This document shows positions 47,174 to 55,969 of a DNA stretch of 64,000 bases, piece after piece. Position 1 is the first letter of the stretch. Every line of letters begins with the position of its first letter. A program made the translations under genes and the position numbers. The stretch spans positions 682,001 to 746,000 of the forward strand of contig NZ_CP089974.1 in assembly GCF_030177935.1 (NCBI RefSeq), given 5' to 3'. This stretch comes from Moraxella haemolytica. Its GTDB lineage: Bacteria; Pseudomonadota; Gammaproteobacteria; Pseudomonadales; Moraxellaceae. The notes under the pieces were generated by a model. It did no database searches and had not been told where the DNA came from. It saw only the letters and a program-made list of their open reading frames with translations.

Positions 47174-47650
47174 ATGCAAGTTATTCTATTACAGCGTGTC
47201 GTTAATCTTGGTAAACTTGGCGAGACTGTTGATGTAAAAGCTGGTTACGGTCGTAACTATCTAATTCCACAAGGCAAGGCTTTGCCTGCAAACGAAGCAA
47301 ACATTGCTAAGTTTGAAGCTCGTCGTGCTGAGCTAGAGGCACAAGAAGCCAAAGAGCTACAAGAAGCTCAAAAGCGTGCTGATGCACTTGCCGATGTTAA
47401 TGTCATCATGCGTGCTAAATCTGGTGATGAAGGCAAGCTATTTGGTTCTATTGGTACTCGTGATATCGCAGATGCACTAACCAAATCAGGTCTAGAAGTT
47501 GACCGTGTTGAAGTAAAACTACCTGAAGGTCCATTCCGTCAAGTAGGTGAGTACAAAGTTACTATCCAGCTTCACCACGATATTTCTGCTGAAATCTTGG
47601 TAACCATTTTATCTGAAGATGCACCAGTTGCTGATGAAGATGATGAATAA
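47174..47650 (+). CDS. rplI: 50S ribosomal protein L9
   Basis: 158 aa: the N-terminal globular domain [16 protein letters not shown]...[13 protein letters not shown], a long central helix rich in Ala, Glu and Lys (about 40-75), and a C-terminal domain with [15 protein letters not shown]. The C-terminus has a short acidic tail. ACGGAGAG upstream. Last gene of the operon. Confidence 0.98.
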   Translation: MQVILLQRVVNLGKLGETVDVKAGYGRNYLIPQGKALPANEANIAKFEARRAELEAQEAKELQEAQKRADALADVNVIMRAKSGDEGKLFGSIGTRDIADALTKSGLEVDRVEVKLPEGPFRQVGEYKVTIQLHHDISAEILVTILSEDAPVADEDDE

Positions 47651-47672
47651 TTATTTTTCTAAATAATTATCT

Positions 47673-47702
47673 AAAAAAAGAGCCTTTTATGGGCTCTTTT
47701 TT
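47673..47702 (+). terminator. Intrinsic terminator after rplI
   Basis: AAAAGAGCC pairs with GGGCTCTTTT around a 6-nt loop, then T run. Confidence 0.85.
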
Positions 47703-47869
47703 AATGTTTAAACCACACTGAGTAAGCTGATGATATTTTGTTGAAAGTAAGTTTTTGGTAGTGGATTTGTGATGGTCTGTATGGCGAGATATTGTAAATA
47801 CCTAAAGGTCGGTTAAGTATAAATACTCATTGAGGACTGTTGTGATTGGGCTTGGTATTTAGGGACTTA

Positions 47870-47904
47870 AAAAAACCGCAATTCATTCTAATCTGCGGTT
47901 TTTT
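47870..47904 (-). terminator. Intrinsic terminator after the amino acid ABC operon
   Basis: AAAAAACCGCA (47870-47880) pairs with TGCGGTTTTTT (47894-47904). On the minus strand T-rich sequence follows; it lies just past the ATPase gene stop. Confidence 0.8.
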
Positions 47905-47922
47905 ATTGATGGTGTGCCTAGG

Positions 47923-48666
47923 TCAGTGGTGTATTTTTTGTAAGAATTGACGAACTCTTGGGTGTGTTGAATGATAAAAAAGCTGTTCTGGTGTGCCTTC
48001 TTCTACCACAATGCCGTCATCCATTAAAACAACTTTATCCGCCACATCACGAGCAAAATTGATTTCATGCGTTACCACAACCATGGTCCAGCCGTCATTG
48101 GCAAGCTGTTTCATGGTGGCAAGCACATCTTGCACAAGCTCTGGGTCAAGTGCTGATGTTGGCTCATCAAACAGCAATAATTCAGGCTTAATTGCTAAAG
48201 CTCGTGCAATGCCCACTCGCTGTTGTTGCCCACCTGATAATTGATAAGGGTATAAATCCATCTTATCAGCCAAACCCACCTGAGTTAGTAGCTGCTTAGC
48301 TTCATCAATGACCTGTGCCTTGGGGCGATTTTGGGCAATCATGGGGGCAAGCGTTAAGTTTTCTAAAGCGGTTTTATGGGGAAATAAATTGTAGGATTGA
48401 AAAACCATGCCGGATTTGCGTTGCAGTTTTAGGCGAATGTCTTTTTTGATGGGTTTTGCAAAATTGATAGCAAGTGAGTCATCATCAAAGTGCATTGTGC
48501 CGCTATCAGGCATTTCAAGCCCATTTAAACAGCGTAAAAATGTGGTTTTTCCAGAGCCTGATGGTCCTAAGATAACCACTACTTGACCTTTGTCAATGGT
48601 TAGGTCAATGCCTTTTAGGATATGATTTTCTCCAAAGGTTTTTTGGATATTTTTTATAGTAATCAT
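47923..48666 (-). CDS. Polar amino acid ABC transporter, ATP-binding protein
   Basis: 247-aa ATPase of a cystine/polar amino acid importer (GlnQ/TcyN type). Walker A GPSGSGKTT (34-42), signature LSGGQQQR, Walker B LLLFDEPTSALD and the H-loop VVTHE are all intact. It lies 11 nt after the permease gene as the last of three ABC genes. Confidence 0.93.
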   Translation of the reverse strand: MITIKNIQKTFGENHILKGIDLTIDKGQVVVILGPSGSGKTTFLRCLNGLEMPDSGTMHFDDDSLAINFAKPIKKDIRLKLQRKSGMVFQSYNLFPHKTALENLTLAPMIAQNRPKAQVIDEAKQLLTQVGLADKMDLYPYQLSGGQQQRVGIARALAIKPELLLFDEPTSALDPELVQDVLATMKQLANDGWTMVVVTHEINFARDVADKVVLMDDGIVVEEGTPEQLFYHSTHPRVRQFLQKIHH

Positions 48667-48677
48667 AATAAAATCAA

Positions 48678-49391
48678 TTATTTAGCAATATGTTTGTCAA
48701 AATGCACTTCAAGGCGTGATTGTAATAAACTTAAAATAAAGCAAATTACCCAATAAATAATTGCCGCTTCAATATATACAAGCATAAACTCATAAGTGCG
48801 TGCAGCGACATTTTGGGCTTCTTTGAATAGTTCGGTTACCAATACCAAAGATGCCAATGATGTCTCTTTAACTAAACTAATAAAGGTATTAGAGAGTGGC
48901 GGTATGGATACACGAAAGGCTTGGGGTAAAATGATGTAACGAAAAGTCTGTGCATAGGTGAGACCAACTGTCGTGCCTGCTTCCCATTGACCTTTAGGGA
49001 TTGATAAAATAGCTGCTCGCACTGTCTCGGACGCATACGCACCAACATTGAGCGAAAATGCGATAATCGCTGTTGGGAACGGATCAAGTTTTATGCCGAT
49101 GGCAGGCAGACCATAAAAAATAATAAACAACTGCACAAGCATGGGCGTGCCACGAATGGCAGAGACATAAGTTCTTGCAATAAAATAAAGTGCGTTATGC
49201 CATGCATTAGTGCGTGGCACAATGCGAATCATTGCAACCGCTAGGGCAATAATAAGTCCAAGAGCAAAGGAAATTATGGCAAGTGGGATAGAATAGATAA
49301 ATGCACCTTTTAGCATGGGTAAAAAGGCGTCAATGACAATCTCGGCACGAGTGTCTGTCATAAAAGGCAGTTGGCTTAATAAAGATTGCAT
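48678..49391 (-). CDS. Polar amino acid ABC transporter, permease
   Basis: 237-aa HisM-type permease with five or so membrane helices and the EAA loop ([25 protein letters not shown]). The frame is open upstream to a GTG at 49460, but that would run through the hairpin at 49425-49449. The ATG at 49391 gives a normal family start (MQSLLSQ). A strong Shine-Dalgarno sequence is lacking. Confidence 0.9.
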   Translation of the reverse strand: MQSLLSQLPFMTDTRAEIVIDAFLPMLKGAFIYSIPLAIISFALGLIIALAVAMIRIVPRTNAWHNALYFIARTYVSAIRGTPMLVQLFIIFYGLPAIGIKLDPFPTAIIAFSLNVGAYASETVRAAILSIPKGQWEAGTTVGLTYAQTFRYIILPQAFRVSIPPLSNTFISLVKETSLASLVLVTELFKEAQNVAARTYEFMLVYIEAAIIYWVICFILSLLQSRLEVHFDKHIAK

Positions 49392-49424
49392 GGCATATAT
49401 ACATAAAGAAATAGAATAAAAGAC

Positions 49425-49449
49425 CAAAACCACCAAAACGGTGGTTTTG
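49425..49449 (-). terminator. Hairpin between binding-protein and permease genes
   Basis: 10-bp stem CAAAACCACC/GGTGGTTTTG with a 5-nt loop, then GTCTTTTATTC on the minus strand. Probably a partial terminator or 3' stabiliser that lets the binding protein be made in excess. Confidence 0.6.
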
Positions 49450-49465
49450 AAAAAAGGCACTTGCT

Positions 49466-50308
49466 TTATTTTTGGCTAATGTCCGCCCCAAAAAACTCAT
49501 TGGAAAGTTTGGTTAGAGTGCCATCTGCCTGTAAGGCTTTGGTTGCCTCGTTGAATTTTTCAACCGAAGCGGTCTCATCCTTACGGAAAATTACACCTGC
49601 ACCTCGTTTTTCGCTGTCATCGGCAGACAGTTTGATTTCAAGATCGCTATCAGATTTGGTTTTTAAGTAATCAAGCACCGCCAGATGGTCGTTGATGGTC
49701 ATATCAGCACGACCTGTTTTAACCAGCTCCACTGCCTGAGCAAGTCCGTCTACGGCGACAATTTGAGCACCGTATTTTTGTGCCATCTCGCTATAATTGC
49801 TGGTTAAAGATTGGGCGGATTTTTTGCCTTTAATTTCTTCCCATGAGCCAAAATGAATGTTTTTTGGTGCAACCAATACGGCATTTGACCAACTGTATGG
49901 CTCGGATTTGTTATATTTGGCTTGGCGTTCTGGAGTGGTAAGGCTTACTTGATTGGCAACGACATCAAAACGACCTGCGTCCAGTCCTGATAGCATTCCG
50001 TCCCATTGGGTTTCTTTAAATTCTACCTTCATGCCAAGTTTGTCAGCGATGGCTCGCACCACTTCCACATCATAGCCTGTCAGCTTTCCTGTTTCGTCAT
50101 GATAGGTAAAAGGAGGGTAGGTGCCTTCTGTACCTACCACCAAAACGCCACCGTTTACTATACGCTTGTACAGATCGGTTTCATCTGCTCGAGTGGTGGT
50201 ATCAGTAGTTTGGTTGGTTGCTTCTTTTGTCTGTGGCTGACTTTGATTACCGCAGGCAGCAAGCATGGTTGCAACCATCAAAAAGGGTAGGGTTTTTAAT
50301 AAAGTCAT
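49466..50308 (-). CDS. Cystine/polar amino acid ABC transporter, substrate-binding lipoprotein
   Basis: 280 aa. Lipoprotein signal with lipobox LAAC (Cys19), a Thr/Gln-rich linker, then a family 3 solute-binding domain with [26 protein letters not shown], and FFGADISQ at the end. Its blocks resemble the TcyJ/FliY and TcyA cystine-binding proteins, so L-cystine is the best guess. Context agrees loosely: a sulfur-assimilation cluster lies 3 kb away. First gene of the three-gene operon. Confidence 0.88.
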   Translation of the reverse strand: MTLLKTLPFLMVATMLAACGNQSQPQTKEATNQTTDTTTRADETDLYKRIVNGGVLVVGTEGTYPPFTYHDETGKLTGYDVEVVRAIADKLGMKVEFKETQWDGMLSGLDAGRFDVVANQVSLTTPERQAKYNKSEPYSWSNAVLVAPKNIHFGSWEEIKGKKSAQSLTSNYSEMAQKYGAQIVAVDGLAQAVELVKTGRADMTINDHLAVLDYLKTKSDSDLEIKLSADDSEKRGAGVIFRKDETASVEKFNEATKALQADGTLTKLSNEFFGADISQK

Positions 50309-50574
50309 GTTGACATTCCGTTTTAAATTATCTTATTTATTATATAGTAATTTTTTAGGTTTAGATATGATTTTTTGGAATATACAAAATCCTTAAATGC
50401 ATGAATGTTCTTTATTAAAGAGGCGAAGGTTGGCTCTGCAATAAAAATCAAGGCGATAAAGAATTTGATATATCCAATATGCTTATGGCAATATGAAAAA
50501 ATCCAAATAACAAATCCGAACTACAAATACCTGTAAGAGTGGGGATTTAATCCGAGGTAATTATTAGGCCTTTT
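50309..50574. other. Upstream region of the ABC operon
   Basis: Promoter region for the binding-protein gene on the minus strand; AT-rich, with no gene seen. The decayed transposase begins beyond it. Confidence 0.5.
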
Positions 50575-50842
50575 TCCAGACTATCCCCAACTTAAAATTA
50601 TAAATAGCAGAAAAAGATTTACTCTTAATATAAATCTTTTTCTGTGATTACAATAATGACATGATAAGATTTTAAAACGCTTGTGTTTTTCAAGGATATA
50701 CTCAATCAGTTGCTCGCTTGAATGGTAATTGATGGTTTGCTTTTTATTTAATTGCTTTACAAACAGTACTTTTGGTAATACCAAAGTCTTGGGCTATGTG
50801 AAATTGACTGTGGTATTCTTTGTAGTATTTTAAGGTTATCAT
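50575..50842 (-). pseudogene. Decayed IS5-family transposase remnant
   Basis: Two fragments of one transposase remain on the minus strand. Positions 50744-50842 read MITLKYYKEYHSQFHIAQ and then DFGITKSTVCKAIK, the helix-turn-helix start of IS5-group transposases, ending in a stop. Positions 50581-50730 read EYILEKHKRFKILSCHY and then CNHRKRF; a one-base frameshift later the expected end SAIYNFKLG follows. The DDE core between them is deleted. Terminal inverted repeats were not found. This is a relic, not an active element. Confidence 0.7.
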
Positions 50843-50896
50843 TATCAAGGTAAAAAAACCAGCGGTGCTTGGGTAGATGTCGTGTAATACATGGCG

Positions 50897-51316
50897 TTAT
50901 TCAGCTTTTTCAAAGCTTAAGGCTGCTGAATTGATGCAATATCTTAGACCTGTTGTGTCCTGAGGACCGTCTGGGAATACATGCCCTAAATGACCACCAC
51001 AATGATGACAGGTAATCTCAATGCGTCTCATGCCATGCGACAAATCAAGTGTTTCATCTAAGGCATTACTACTAATGCTTCTGTCAAAACTTGGCCAGCC
51101 GCAACCTGAATGAAATTTATGCTCACTGCTAAATAGCTTGGCATGACAGCCTTGACAATGATAAACGCCTTTATCTTCTAAATCAGTATAAATGCCTGTG
51201 AATGCACGCTCAGTACCTTTTTGTCTTAAAACATAGTACGCTTGCGGACTTAGGCGTTCTTGCCAGTCTGATTCGCTCATTTGACGAATGTCATCTTGGG
51301 TTAGTTGTTCCGTCAT
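50897..51316 (-). CDS. msrB: Peptide-methionine (R)-S-oxide reductase
   Basis: Repairs methionine-R-sulfoxide in proteins. 139 aa, free-standing MsrB. Zinc cysteines at 54/57 (CQGC) and 103/106 (CHHC), catalytic Cys127 in LRYCINSAAL, and the GHVFPDGP motif. The ATG at 51316 follows AAGGAG at ideal spacing; an in-frame GTG lies two codons upstream. Confidence 0.96.
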   Translation of the reverse strand: MTEQLTQDDIRQMSESDWQERLSPQAYYVLRQKGTERAFTGIYTDLEDKGVYHCQGCHAKLFSSEHKFHSGCGWPSFDRSISSNALDETLDLSHGMRRIEITCHHCGGHLGHVFPDGPQDTTGLRYCINSAALSFEKAE

Positions 51317-51598
51317 AATCACTCCTTATAAATCATACGGGCTTGCTAGATTGTATTTTTCAGATATAGATGGGCATGATGGCACAAAATACAAGTATTG
51401 AATGGGTTTGGGAGTTATATTTTTAATAAAAAAGACAATGTGCAAGTAAATCTTGCAATTTTTAAAAATCTTATTGATTTATGTGAAATTTTAAGTCAAA
51501 AAGAAAGAAAATACTTGCAAAAATCATCAAAATGACTTTAAATAAGTTGGATATTTGATTATTATTTAGAGTTTTTTAAAAATGCAAGTTGGTATCTC

Positions 51599-53161
51599 AT
51601 GACAAACCCAAATCTTATTGAAAATCATCAAAAAATGCAAGGCGAAAGATTAAAGCGACTTCGTAAGCAGATGGGTTTATCTGCCCAACAGCTCGCCCAC
51701 AGACTAAGCGAGAGCGGTACGCCGGTTAGTCGTGGGGCAATTGCTAATTGGGAGTGTGGCAAAAACGGTATTGCCAGTAGCAAACTTGCTTCTTTAGCCA
51801 GTATCTTAAATACCACAGAAAGCTTTTTATTGACAGGTCGCACGCAGATGGATGAAGACGCCCAATCTGACGACGATCAAATCCATCATCAACACTTTTC
51901 ATCACAGGTGATGACCATGAATACAGCAAACACGCCTTTAAAAAAATCTGCTAAACTTGCCAATGTGTGCTACGACATTCGTGGCGAGCTACTACAAACA
52001 GCCAACCGCATGGAGGCGGAAGGGCATCGCATCATTAAACTAAACATTGGCAATCCTGAACCTTTTGGTTTGTTGCCACCTGACGAGATTGTACAAGATG
52101 TGGCGATGAATCTTCACAATGCGTCTGGTTATTCAGATTCTAAGGGGATTTTTGCGGCACGCAAGGCGATTTTGCAGTACTATCAAGGTAAGGGGCTGTT
52201 ATCTGCTACTGATGTCAATGATGTATTCATCGGTAATGGAGTGAGTGAGCTTATTGTGATGGTCATGCAGGCACTCTTAGATGATGGTGATGAAGTGCTG
52301 ATTCCGATGCCAGATTATCCGTTGTGGACGGCGGCAGCAAATTTGGCAGGTGGCAAGGCGGTGCATTATCGTTGTGTTGAAGAGAATAACTGGCAACCTG
52401 ATTTGGCAGATATTGAAAATAAAATCACCCCAAAAACCAAAGGCATTGTGGTAATCAATCCTAATAACCCAACAGGGGCGTTGTATTCTGATGAGATTTT
52501 GCAAGCAATTGCAGATTTGGCGGTTAAATACGGATTGGTGTTGATGGCAGATGAGATTTATGACCGTATTTTATATGATGATGCGGTGCACACACCGATA
52601 TGTACCATAACGGATAAGGCGTTGGTGCTGACTTTTAATGGTTTGTCAAAATCACATCGTATCGCAGGTTATCGCTCAGGTTGGGTGATGATTTCAGGTA
52701 AAAAAGACCATGCTGACGACTTTATTGAAGGCTTGGCCATGCTTGCTAGTATGCGACTGTGTGCCAATGTGCCTGCACAGTATGCCATACAGACAGCAAT
52801 GGGTGGCTATCAGTCTATGCAGGCTTTAACTGCACCATCTGGCAGATTATATAAGCAAAGGCAGTTGGCGGTTGATAGACTAAATGCCATCAAAGGCATC
52901 AGTTGCACCATGCCACAAGGGGCGTTTTACTGCTTTGCTAAGATTGACCGCAAGGTATATCCGATTGATAATGACATGAAGTTCATGATGGACTTGTTAA
53001 TTCAAGAAAAAGTACTGATGGTACAAGGCACAGGCTTTAATTGGGATAAGCCAGATCATTTTCGTGTGGTTTTTTTGCCAAATCTGATTGACTTAGAAGA
53101 TGCGATGGATAGGCTTGATAGATTTTTTGCCAACAAGCGTAAAGAGTTTGGTACAGAATGA
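51599..53161 (+). CDS. XRE-type HTH domain fused to an AlaA-like alanine aminotransferase
   Basis: 520 aa in two parts. Residues about 15-80 are an XRE/Cro-type helix-turn-helix (RLKRLRKQMGLSAQQLAHRL...GAIANWECGK). A His/Asp-rich linker follows (81-113). From about 115 the sequence tracks E. coli AlaA closely (KKSAKLANVCYDIRGELLQ, IGNPEPFG, PDYPLWTAA, FNGLSKSHRIAGYRSGW with PLP Lys351). The enzyme should make alanine from pyruvate and glutamate. The attached DNA-binding domain suggests a regulatory or moonlighting role. No sign of a frameshift; the fusion reads through in one frame. Confidence 0.9.
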   Translation: MTNPNLIENHQKMQGERLKRLRKQMGLSAQQLAHRLSESGTPVSRGAIANWECGKNGIASSKLASLASILNTTESFLLTGRTQMDEDAQSDDDQIHHQHFSSQVMTMNTANTPLKKSAKLANVCYDIRGELLQTANRMEAEGHRIIKLNIGNPEPFGLLPPDEIVQDVAMNLHNASGYSDSKGIFAARKAILQYYQGKGLLSATDVNDVFIGNGVSELIVMVMQALLDDGDEVLIPMPDYPLWTAAANLAGGKAVHYRCVEENNWQPDLADIENKITPKTKGIVVINPNNPTGALYSDEILQAIADLAVKYGLVLMADEIYDRILYDDAVHTPICTITDKALVLTFNGLSKSHRIAGYRSGWVMISGKKDHADDFIEGLAMLASMRLCANVPAQYAIQTAMGGYQSMQALTAPSGRLYKQRQLAVDRLNAIKGISCTMPQGAFYCFAKIDRKVYPIDNDMKFMMDLLIQEKVLMVQGTGFNWDKPDHFRVVFLPNLIDLEDAMDRLDRFFANKRKEFGTE

Positions 53162-53238
53162 TGTCTTAACCGCCAACTCTTATGTGTATAAAATCTCATA
53201 CATGGCTATTGCGATGGTATGGGGTGTAATGAATAACA

Positions 53239-53283
53239 AAAATCAACAAAGGCCTGTAGTTTTAGGCTTTTGTTGATTTTTTT
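53239..53283 (+). terminator. Intrinsic terminator after the alaA-like gene
   Basis: AAAATCAACAAAGGCCT pairs with AGGCTTTTGTTGATTTT, then a T run. Confidence 0.8.
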
Positions 53284-53528
53284 GATGGATAAATTGGTCA
53301 AATCAAGAAGTTGTTAAGTGCACTAATGTAACTTAAGACTGTGATTGGTCAATGCTAATTATGCTAAAAACCCCTATCTATATGCCATTTTTGCATTTTA
53401 ATTTTTGCCCTAAAATACTTAATATGGCAAGCCTATATAAATTAAGTGTTTAAGCGATAAATTTTTGTGGTTTACGCCAAGCACTCTATCAACAACTTTC
53501 AAAGCCTACCGCCAAAGGAAAGAAGTCC
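53284..53528. other. Upstream region of cysI
   Basis: AT-rich region with no gene; expected to carry the cysI promoter and any CysB-like site. Nothing specific was recognised. Confidence 0.4.
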
Positions 53529-55205
53529 ATGTATCAATATTCTTATACTGACCAAAAAATCGTTGATGAGCGAGTTGAGCAGTTTCGTGATCAAACCCAG
53601 CGTTTTTTGGCAGGTGAGTTGCCAGAGGAACAGTTTTTACCACTTCGTCTGCAAAATGGACTGTATATTCAGCGTCATGCACCAATGTTGCGTATCGCCA
53701 TTCCTTATGGCTTGATGGCAAGTCATCAGTTGCGTGTTTTGGCTGAGATTGCTCGTGATTATGATAAGGGCTATGCACATTTTACCACTCGCACCAACTT
53801 GCAATTAAATTGGGTGAAGCTGGAGGAAGTGCCAGATATTTTGGCAAAACTGGCAAGTCATCAGATGCACGCGATTCAGACATCAGGGAACTGTATTCGT
53901 AATACCACCACCGACCCTTATGCAGGTATTCATAGCGAGGAAGTGGTGGACCCCCGTCCTTACTGTGAAATCATTCGTCAGTGGAGTACTTTTCATCCAG
54001 AGTTTGCTTATTTGCCACGTAAATTTAAGATTGCAGTGATTGGCACTAAAGCGGACCGTGCCGCCACTCAAGTACACGATATTGGTCTGCATGTGATCAA
54101 AAAAGATGGTCAAATAGGTTTTGAGGTCATCGTAGGCGGCGGTCTGGGTCGTACCCCTATTATCGGCAAGATGATTAATGAATTTTTGCCACGAGAGCAT
54201 CTGTTAAGTTATCTTGATGCGATTTTAAGGGTGTATAATCTAGAGGGTCGTCGTGATAATAAATACAAAGCTCGTATTAAAATCTTGGTAGAGAGTTTGG
54301 GTAAAGAGGTGTTTGCCCAAAAAGTTATGGAAGAATGGCAACACCTAAAAGATGGTGATTTGACCCTGACCGATGCACATTTTGCGAAGGCAGAAAGTTA
54401 TTTTACCACGCCTAATTATGAACGCATTGATTCTCTTTTGGCTCAAGATCAACTGCAAACATACTTAGCTAATGATGAGTTTAGCAGATGGTATGAGCAT
54501 AATACCGTTGCCCATAAGGTCGCAGGCTATCGTGCGGTGGTTATTTCATTAAAAGCGGGTATTGTCAATGGCAAATATATCCCATCGGGTGATATGACAG
54601 ATGGTCAAATGTTTGCTTTAGCGGACTTGGCGGATAAATACAGTTTGGGTGAAATTCGTGCAACTCATCATCAAAACTTGGTACTGGGTGATGTTAAGAT
54701 GACTGATTTATATGCTTTATGGCAAAAACTATCAGCACTTAATTTGGCTCGTGCTAATATCGGTACGCTAACAGACATGACAGTATGTCCTGGTTTTGAC
54801 TATTGTGCGTTGGCAAATGCTACCACGCATAATATTGCTGCTAGCATTGAAGAAAAATTCCAAGACTTAGATTACTTATACGATTTGGGCGATATTCGTT
54901 TGAATATGTCAGGTTGTATGAATGCCTGTGCTCATCATCATGTGGGAGATATTGGTATCTTGGGTGTGGATAAAAAGGGCGAACACTGGTATCAAATCAG
55001 TTTGGGTGGTAGTTCTGGCGAAAATGCTCGTTTGGGTCAGATTCTAGGTCGTGCTGTGGCGGCTGACGAGGTGGCAGATACCATTGATACTATTGCTAAA
55101 GTTTATCAAAAGGAAAGGGTGGTTACAGGTGAGTATGTTGAGAGCTTTGCTCAGGTGGTTGAGCGTGTCGGTGTTGCACCATTTAAAGCGGCGGTTTACT
55201 CATAA
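53529..55205 (+). CDS. cysI: Sulfite/nitrite reductase hemoprotein (CysI-type)
   Basis: 558-aa sirohaem/[4Fe-4S] enzyme reducing sulfite to sulfide. The cluster/sirohaem cysteines lie in TVCPGFDYC and MSGCMNACAHH. Two nitrite/sulfite reductase ferredoxin-like half-domains are visible, with TTRTNLQLNWV and TSGNCIRNTT. No flavoprotein CysJ gene is present, so electrons probably come from ferredoxin or another donor. Followed closely by DUF934 and, 230 nt on, cysG, which makes its sirohaem. Confidence 0.9.
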   Translation: MYQYSYTDQKIVDERVEQFRDQTQRFLAGELPEEQFLPLRLQNGLYIQRHAPMLRIAIPYGLMASHQLRVLAEIARDYDKGYAHFTTRTNLQLNWVKLEEVPDILAKLASHQMHAIQTSGNCIRNTTTDPYAGIHSEEVVDPRPYCEIIRQWSTFHPEFAYLPRKFKIAVIGTKADRAATQVHDIGLHVIKKDGQIGFEVIVGGGLGRTPIIGKMINEFLPREHLLSYLDAILRVYNLEGRRDNKYKARIKILVESLGKEVFAQKVMEEWQHLKDGDLTLTDAHFAKAESYFTTPNYERIDSLLAQDQLQTYLANDEFSRWYEHNTVAHKVAGYRAVVISLKAGIVNGKYIPSGDMTDGQMFALADLADKYSLGEIRATHHQNLVLGDVKMTDLYALWQKLSALNLARANIGTLTDMTVCPGFDYCALANATTHNIAASIEEKFQDLDYLYDLGDIRLNMSGCMNACAHHHVGDIGILGVDKKGEHWYQISLGGSSGENARLGQILGRAVAADEVADTIDTIAKVYQKERVVTGEYVESFAQVVERVGVAPFKAAVYS

Positions 55206-55226
55206 TTGATGGATAAGGAGAGTGTT

Positions 55227-55739
55227 ATGAGCATGCAAATCATTAGTCTAGACAGTAAAGCAAATATTCATGAAAGTGTGGGCGAATTTTTTTTAATTTC
55301 ATCTGCTGATGAAGCCCCTGCTTATGCCGGTTTTGATATTGGTATCATCAAGGAGAGAGCTTATGGTGATAGTACGCTACTAAGCACGCCAAACGATTTT
55401 CATGAGACTCGTGGACTGCTATTGACAGCGGACAATGCCATTGATGAGGTGAAAGAAGTGCTAGAAGAGGCACTGGTGAATTTATTTGTTGTGTACGTCT
55501 CTGATTTTAAAGATGGGCGTGTATTTAGTCTGGTGCGTCAATTAAGACAGTTAAGCGAACAGGCAGAAATCGTCATTGCAGGCGAATTTGGTCTTGATCA
55601 GGCGGCGTATTTTTATAAGTCGGGTGCTAATGCCTTTGCGGTGGCATCAGAGCGTATCAGCACCCTAAAAAATACCCTAAATGACCTAAAAACTGCACAT
55701 GACGGCATATCTGCTGGTGCTTTGCCGATGTTTCGCTAA
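55227..55739 (+). CDS. DUF934 family protein linked to sulfite reductase
   Basis: 170 aa. The DGRVFSLVRQLRQ...AEIVIAGEFGLDQAAYFYKSGANAFAV stretch is the DUF934 signature. The family regularly follows sulfite-reductase genes in proteobacteria; its role in that reaction is not established. The ATG at 55227 has AAGGAG upstream, better than starts near 55206. It is 21 nt from cysI, so probably co-transcribed. Confidence 0.85.
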   Translation: MSMQIISLDSKANIHESVGEFFLISSADEAPAYAGFDIGIIKERAYGDSTLLSTPNDFHETRGLLLTADNAIDEVKEVLEEALVNLFVVYVSDFKDGRVFSLVRQLRQLSEQAEIVIAGEFGLDQAAYFYKSGANAFAVASERISTLKNTLNDLKTAHDGISAGALPMFR

Positions 55740-55969
55740 GTATTGTTGCCAGTATTGGATTGGTAACAGATAAAACTGACTGACAAATCCAAGCCTAATA
55801 ATCATGGTTATTGTGCTTGATGACCTTATCGGCTTGGTTTATTTTTACTTTATAGATATAGCTGACCGAACACAAGGCCATCTCTTTTGTTGGGATTTTT
55901 AACCATCAAGTTTTGCCAAATGCTTGCTTACCAAGTTTTTGTGTGAAATGACAATGTGATGAGTGCATG

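Noticed and set aside
53467-53715. 82-codon plus-strand frame over the cysI start
   Set aside because: Out of frame with cysI, which has clear family homology from its first residues.
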